53,786 nucleotides of DNA, from assembly GCF_000472785.1 (NCBI RefSeq), contig NZ_AXAL01000034.1, positions 1-53,786 on the forward strand, in the 5' to 3' direction. The notes beneath the pieces are model-generated. The model saw only the letters and a list, made by a program, of their open reading frames with translations. It was not told where the DNA came from and did no database searches. This DNA comes from Mesorhizobium loti CJ3sym (GTDB taxonomy: Bacteria; Pseudomonadota; Alphaproteobacteria; Rhizobiales; Rhizobiaceae). The position numbers and the translations under genes were made by a program. Shown piece by piece: positions 51,426 to 53,786 of this stretch (the first letter of the stretch is position 1; each line of letters begins with the position of its first letter).

Positions 51426-53468
51426 TCACACCGCAATTCTTGGCCTTCCCGAGGCCACCGCAACCACATGCGCCTCGATGAACATGCGCTGGGCTTCGAC
51501 GGTCGAAACCCTGAACTCTGTCGCCACGTCGATCTCGGCGCTGTCGGTGCCGGCGTCCCGGGCGCGCTGGGCTACAATCGCCCGCACATCGGCCTCGGCG
51601 GCCGCGATCGCCGCCGCCTCGTCGAGGAAATCGCGCACAGTCTCACCCGAGGCCAGCCGGAACAGCCCTTCCTTGGGCTGGCTGACCCGCGCTTCGGCCG
51701 AGACCCTGACCTGGCCGACGACGGCGCCAAGCGCGTTGGCGACATCGGTGTCCTCCGGCACCACGCACTCATTGCCGACCAGCGGCGCCAGTCCCGCATA
51801 GTGCAGCGGCGCCGAGGCGCCGAGGCCTATGACCGGACGGTCGAGCGCGACGGTAAGGCGGGCGATGCCGGGATGGGAGTCGACAGCACGCTGCACCAGT
51901 GCGTGCGCCACGGTGGCGGCGCCGTCGAGCCCGTCCTCGGCGAAAGCCGTTTCGAGGATGTATTCCGCCGACCAGCGCGTCAGCGTCACCAGCACCCGCT
52001 CCGAGAGCACCTCCGGCGACGCCGCAATGGGCTGGCCACGGCCGTCGCGCTTGCGGGCAAACAGGTCGGCGCCAAGGCGCGCGGTGGCGGCATCCCAGTT
52101 GGCCTGCTTGCCCAGCACGTGTGCTGCGTCCGACGGGGTGAAGCCTGAGATATGCACCAGCCCGCGCGAGACCAGCCGGTTCAAGGTGGCGTTCTGGGCG
52201 TTCGATGTCAGCAGCCTGTCGAGGGCAAGCGGGGTCGCGCCGATCGCCTCGTAGAGCCGTGCTTCGGGAGCGGTCAACCCGGCGGCGAGCCTATCCGGCA
52301 CGCCGGTGCGGACCGCGAAGCGGCCATCCATGCGGCCGGGGTTGGGCGCCCGCAGCTGGCGTTCGAGTTCCGATTTGACGGCGTCACCATGCGCCATGCC
52401 GGCCAGCGCCAGCGGCACCAGGCGGCGCGGCCCAAGCAGGATCTTCGGGTTGAGCGCGCCATCTTCCAGCGCCACCTCGGAATCGCCACCGAGGCCAAAG
52501 GTGCGCATGGCGACGGCCTCGACCATGGTGCGGAAACCGCCGACCGTGGCGCCTTCCGGATCAAGCCGCGGCCGACCCTTGTCGAGCACCGCGACATCGG
52601 TGGTGGTGCCGCCAATGTCGGAGACCACGGCATTGTCGAGTCCGGTCATGTGGCGGGCGCCGACCAGGCTGGCGGCCGGGCCGGAGAGGATGGTCTCGAT
52701 CGGCCGCTGGCGGGCGAACGCCGCCGAGACCAGCGCGCCATCGCCGCGCACCACCATAAGGGGGGCAGCGATGTTGCGGGCTTCCAGAAACCCTTCGGTT
52801 GCCGCCACCAGCCGGTCGATCATCGAGATCAGCCGGGCGTTGAGCAGCGTCGTCAGCGCCCGGCGCGGGCCGCCGAGCTTGGCCGACAGTTCGTGGCTTG
52901 CCGTGACCGGCAGGCCGGTCTTGTCGCGGATCAGCTCGCGGGCGGCGATCTCATGCGCCGGATTGCGGGTGGCGAAATAGGCGCAGACGGCAAAGCCGGA
53001 CACCGAAGCGCCGAGCTCCGGCAAGATGGCCTCAAGCCCGGACAGATCGAGCTTGGCGGCATTGCCGTGGACATCGTGGCCGCCTGGGCAAAACACCACC
53101 GGATCGGTGCCGAGTGCGGTCTTCAGCCCATCGCGGGCGAGGTCGGCTTCGGAAAAGCCGATCATGACCAGCGCCACGCGGCCGCCCTGGCCCTCGACCA
53201 GCGCGTTGGTGGCAAGTGTCGTCGACATCGACACCAGTTTGATCGCTGCCGGATCGGTGCCGGCCTTTTCAAGCACCGCATCGACCGCCCCGGAAATGCC
53301 GACAGCTAGATCATGCCTGGTTGTCAGCGCCTTGGCCTTGGCCAGCACCTTGCCCTTGTTCGGCCCTTGCTGTGGACCTTCGGTCTCGGACCACAGCACG
53401 GCATCGGTATAGGTGCCGCCGGTGTCGATGCCGAGGAAGAGGGGTTTTGGCTTGGTCTTGGCGGTCAT
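51426..53468 (-). CDS. Hydantoinase/oxoprolinase family protein, A subunit (HyuA-like)
   Basis: ATG 53468 gives 680 residues; the frame runs on into the IS and repeat DNA at the right edge and is not coding there. The N-terminal actin-like domain has FLGIDTGGTYTDAVLWSE (about 10-27) and STTLATNALVEGQGGRVALV (about 83-102). The central ATPase motif is VVSDIGGTTTDVAVLDKGRP (about 281-300). These are the marks of ATP-dependent hydantoinases, 5-oxoprolinases and acetone carboxylase beta subunits. A HyuB partner normally follows but is absent, with only the inverted repeat and glcB downstream. The substrate is unknown. Confidence 0.9.
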   Translation of the reverse strand: MTAKTKPKPLFLGIDTGGTYTDAVLWSETEGPQQGPNKGKVLAKAKALTTRHDLAVGISGAVDAVLEKAGTDPAAIKLVSMSTTLATNALVEGQGGRVALVMIGFSEADLARDGLKTALGTDPVVFCPGGHDVHGNAAKLDLSGLEAILPELGASVSGFAVCAYFATRNPAHEIAARELIRDKTGLPVTASHELSAKLGGPRRALTTLLNARLISMIDRLVAATEGFLEARNIAAPLMVVRGDGALVSAAFARQRPIETILSGPAASLVGARHMTGLDNAVVSDIGGTTTDVAVLDKGRPRLDPEGATVGGFRTMVEAVAMRTFGLGGDSEVALEDGALNPKILLGPRRLVPLALAGMAHGDAVKSELERQLRAPNPGRMDGRFAVRTGVPDRLAAGLTAPEARLYEAIGATPLALDRLLTSNAQNATLNRLVSRGLVHISGFTPSDAAHVLGKQANWDAATARLGADLFARKRDGRGQPIAASPEVLSERVLVTLTRWSAEYILETAFAEDGLDGAATVAHALVQRAVDSHPGIARLTVALDRPVIGLGASAPLHYAGLAPLVGNECVVPEDTDVANALGAVVGQVRVSAEARVSQPKEGLFRLASGETVRDFLDEAAAIAAAEADVRAIVAQRARDAGTDSAEIDVATEFRVSTVEAQRMFIEAHVVAVASGRPRIAV

Positions 53469-53706
53469 GGAAAGGTCCGGGAATTCTCTTGCCACGCCCC
53501 TTAGCCGATACAGGCTGTCGGATAAAGGCGATACAGATGGGCCAAAGGGTGGGCGGGGTGGAGGGTTCTGCCGAGATGCCGGCGCGAGGCCCCCCTCTCT
53601 GTCCTGCCGGACTCCCCCCAAGGGGGGAGATTGGCTGTATGGACACCGGCGCCGATCCTGCGGCGTTGGCGAGTGGCGAAACCTGAGATGCATCAAATCT
53701 CCCCCC
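53469..53706. other. Repeat-rich region before the right IS copy
   Basis: It includes a palindromic C/G-rich repeat at 53584-53634 (GGCCCCCCTCT...CCCCCCAAGGGGGGAGATTGG) and ends in AAATCTCCCCCC directly at the IS edge. No gene is seen; the open frame continuing from the HyuA-like gene is considered spurious. Confidence 0.7.
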
Positions 53707-53786
53707 TGTTTGGACCGGAGACATCGCGAACAGGTGTGCGAAGACATCGCGAACAGTTTCGTGCGCTTTGCGCGGGGAGGTTCGTG
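53707..53786 (+). mobile_element. Left-hand (5') end of an insertion sequence, truncated by the window edge
   Basis: TGTTTGGACCGG begins the element, and 53707-53759 is the exact reverse complement of the terminus at 157-209. The next bases (CGTGCGCTTTGC...) differ from the left copy, so this is the opposite end of the same IS type, in the same orientation. The transposase gene would start beyond the window. Confidence 0.85.

Noticed and set aside
53469..53747. Extension of the HyuA-like frame into the right edge
   Set aside because: It would be encoded by palindromic repeat and IS terminus sequence; the family's N-terminal motif starts right after ATG 53468.
1..53786. The whole window as a composite transposon bounded by the two IS copies
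   Set aside because: The interior holds single-copy housekeeping genes (dnaK, dnaJ, pyrF, gshB, rpe) and no plasmid or conjugation functions. IS-caused contig breaks explain the ends more simply.

Overview
The window looks like chromosomal DNA of a Rhizobiales alphaproteobacterium, most likely Mesorhizobium or a close relative. The evidence is high GC, many 4-base ATGA/GTGA gene overlaps, PmtA-type phospholipid methylation, a rhizobial MatB-type malonyl-CoA synthetase, De Ley-Doudoroff galactose genes, and several families of short palindromic intergenic repeats typical of rhizobia. The genus is an inference. Both ends lie inside copies of one insertion sequence (the transposase 3' end at the left, the opposite terminus at the right), so the window may be a contig that stops at repeats.

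Layout, left to right. (1) 285-11338 is a divergent amino-sugar/peptidoglycan-sugar locus. The minus strand runs murQ, solute-binding protein, two CUT1 permeases, a DUF4304 protein and a Gfo/Idh/MocA dehydrogenase. The plus strand runs a BadF-type GlcNAc/MurNAc kinase, a GntR/UTRA regulator, a SIS-domain GlcN-6-P deaminase, nagA and an FAD 2-hydroxyacid oxidase-like gene. Two 11-bp-period direct repeats of TGGTATT lie between the two arms and are probable operators. Together the genes can take up and phosphorylate an amino sugar, cleave the lactyl ether of MurNAc-6-P, deacetylate and deaminate it. No transporter ATPase is encoded here. (2) 11406-17162 holds an SbmA/YddA-type ABC exporter, matB with a GntR/FCD regulator, and rpe. 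(3) 17374-23326 holds two consecutive genes for large secreted proteins: a beta-propeller-like protein and a 1326-residue protein with DUF11-like and Cys-rich tandem repeats. They share a ~105-residue cysteine module that I do not recognise. (4) 23727-26190 holds a DppA-like binding protein and an ATP-grasp-like protein. (5) 26475-31848 is housekeeping: dnaK, dnaJ, pmtA, an FMN reductase and pyrF.

(6) 31930-34823 holds DUF1330, arsR-SRPBCC-GFA genes behind a promoter with an embedded palindrome, and a D-Ala-D-Ala-ligase-like ATP-grasp. (7) 34963-38190 is a tightly overlapped galactose operon (SDR dehydrogenase, dgoK, dgoA, SMP-30 lactonase) without a galactonate dehydratase. (8) 38346-43243 holds a GGDEF-EAL protein, a polytopic GT-C-like protein, and a divergent GtrB/GtrA-type pair. 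(9) 43374-48531 is gshB and yifB/comM, with two lower-GC glycosyltransferase genes between them. (10) 48985-53468 holds glcB and a lone hydantoinase-A-type gene, with a large inverted repeat between them.

Start codons were re-chosen from Shine-Dalgarno sites, signal peptides and overlaps. Family names rest on reading motifs; no database search was possible.
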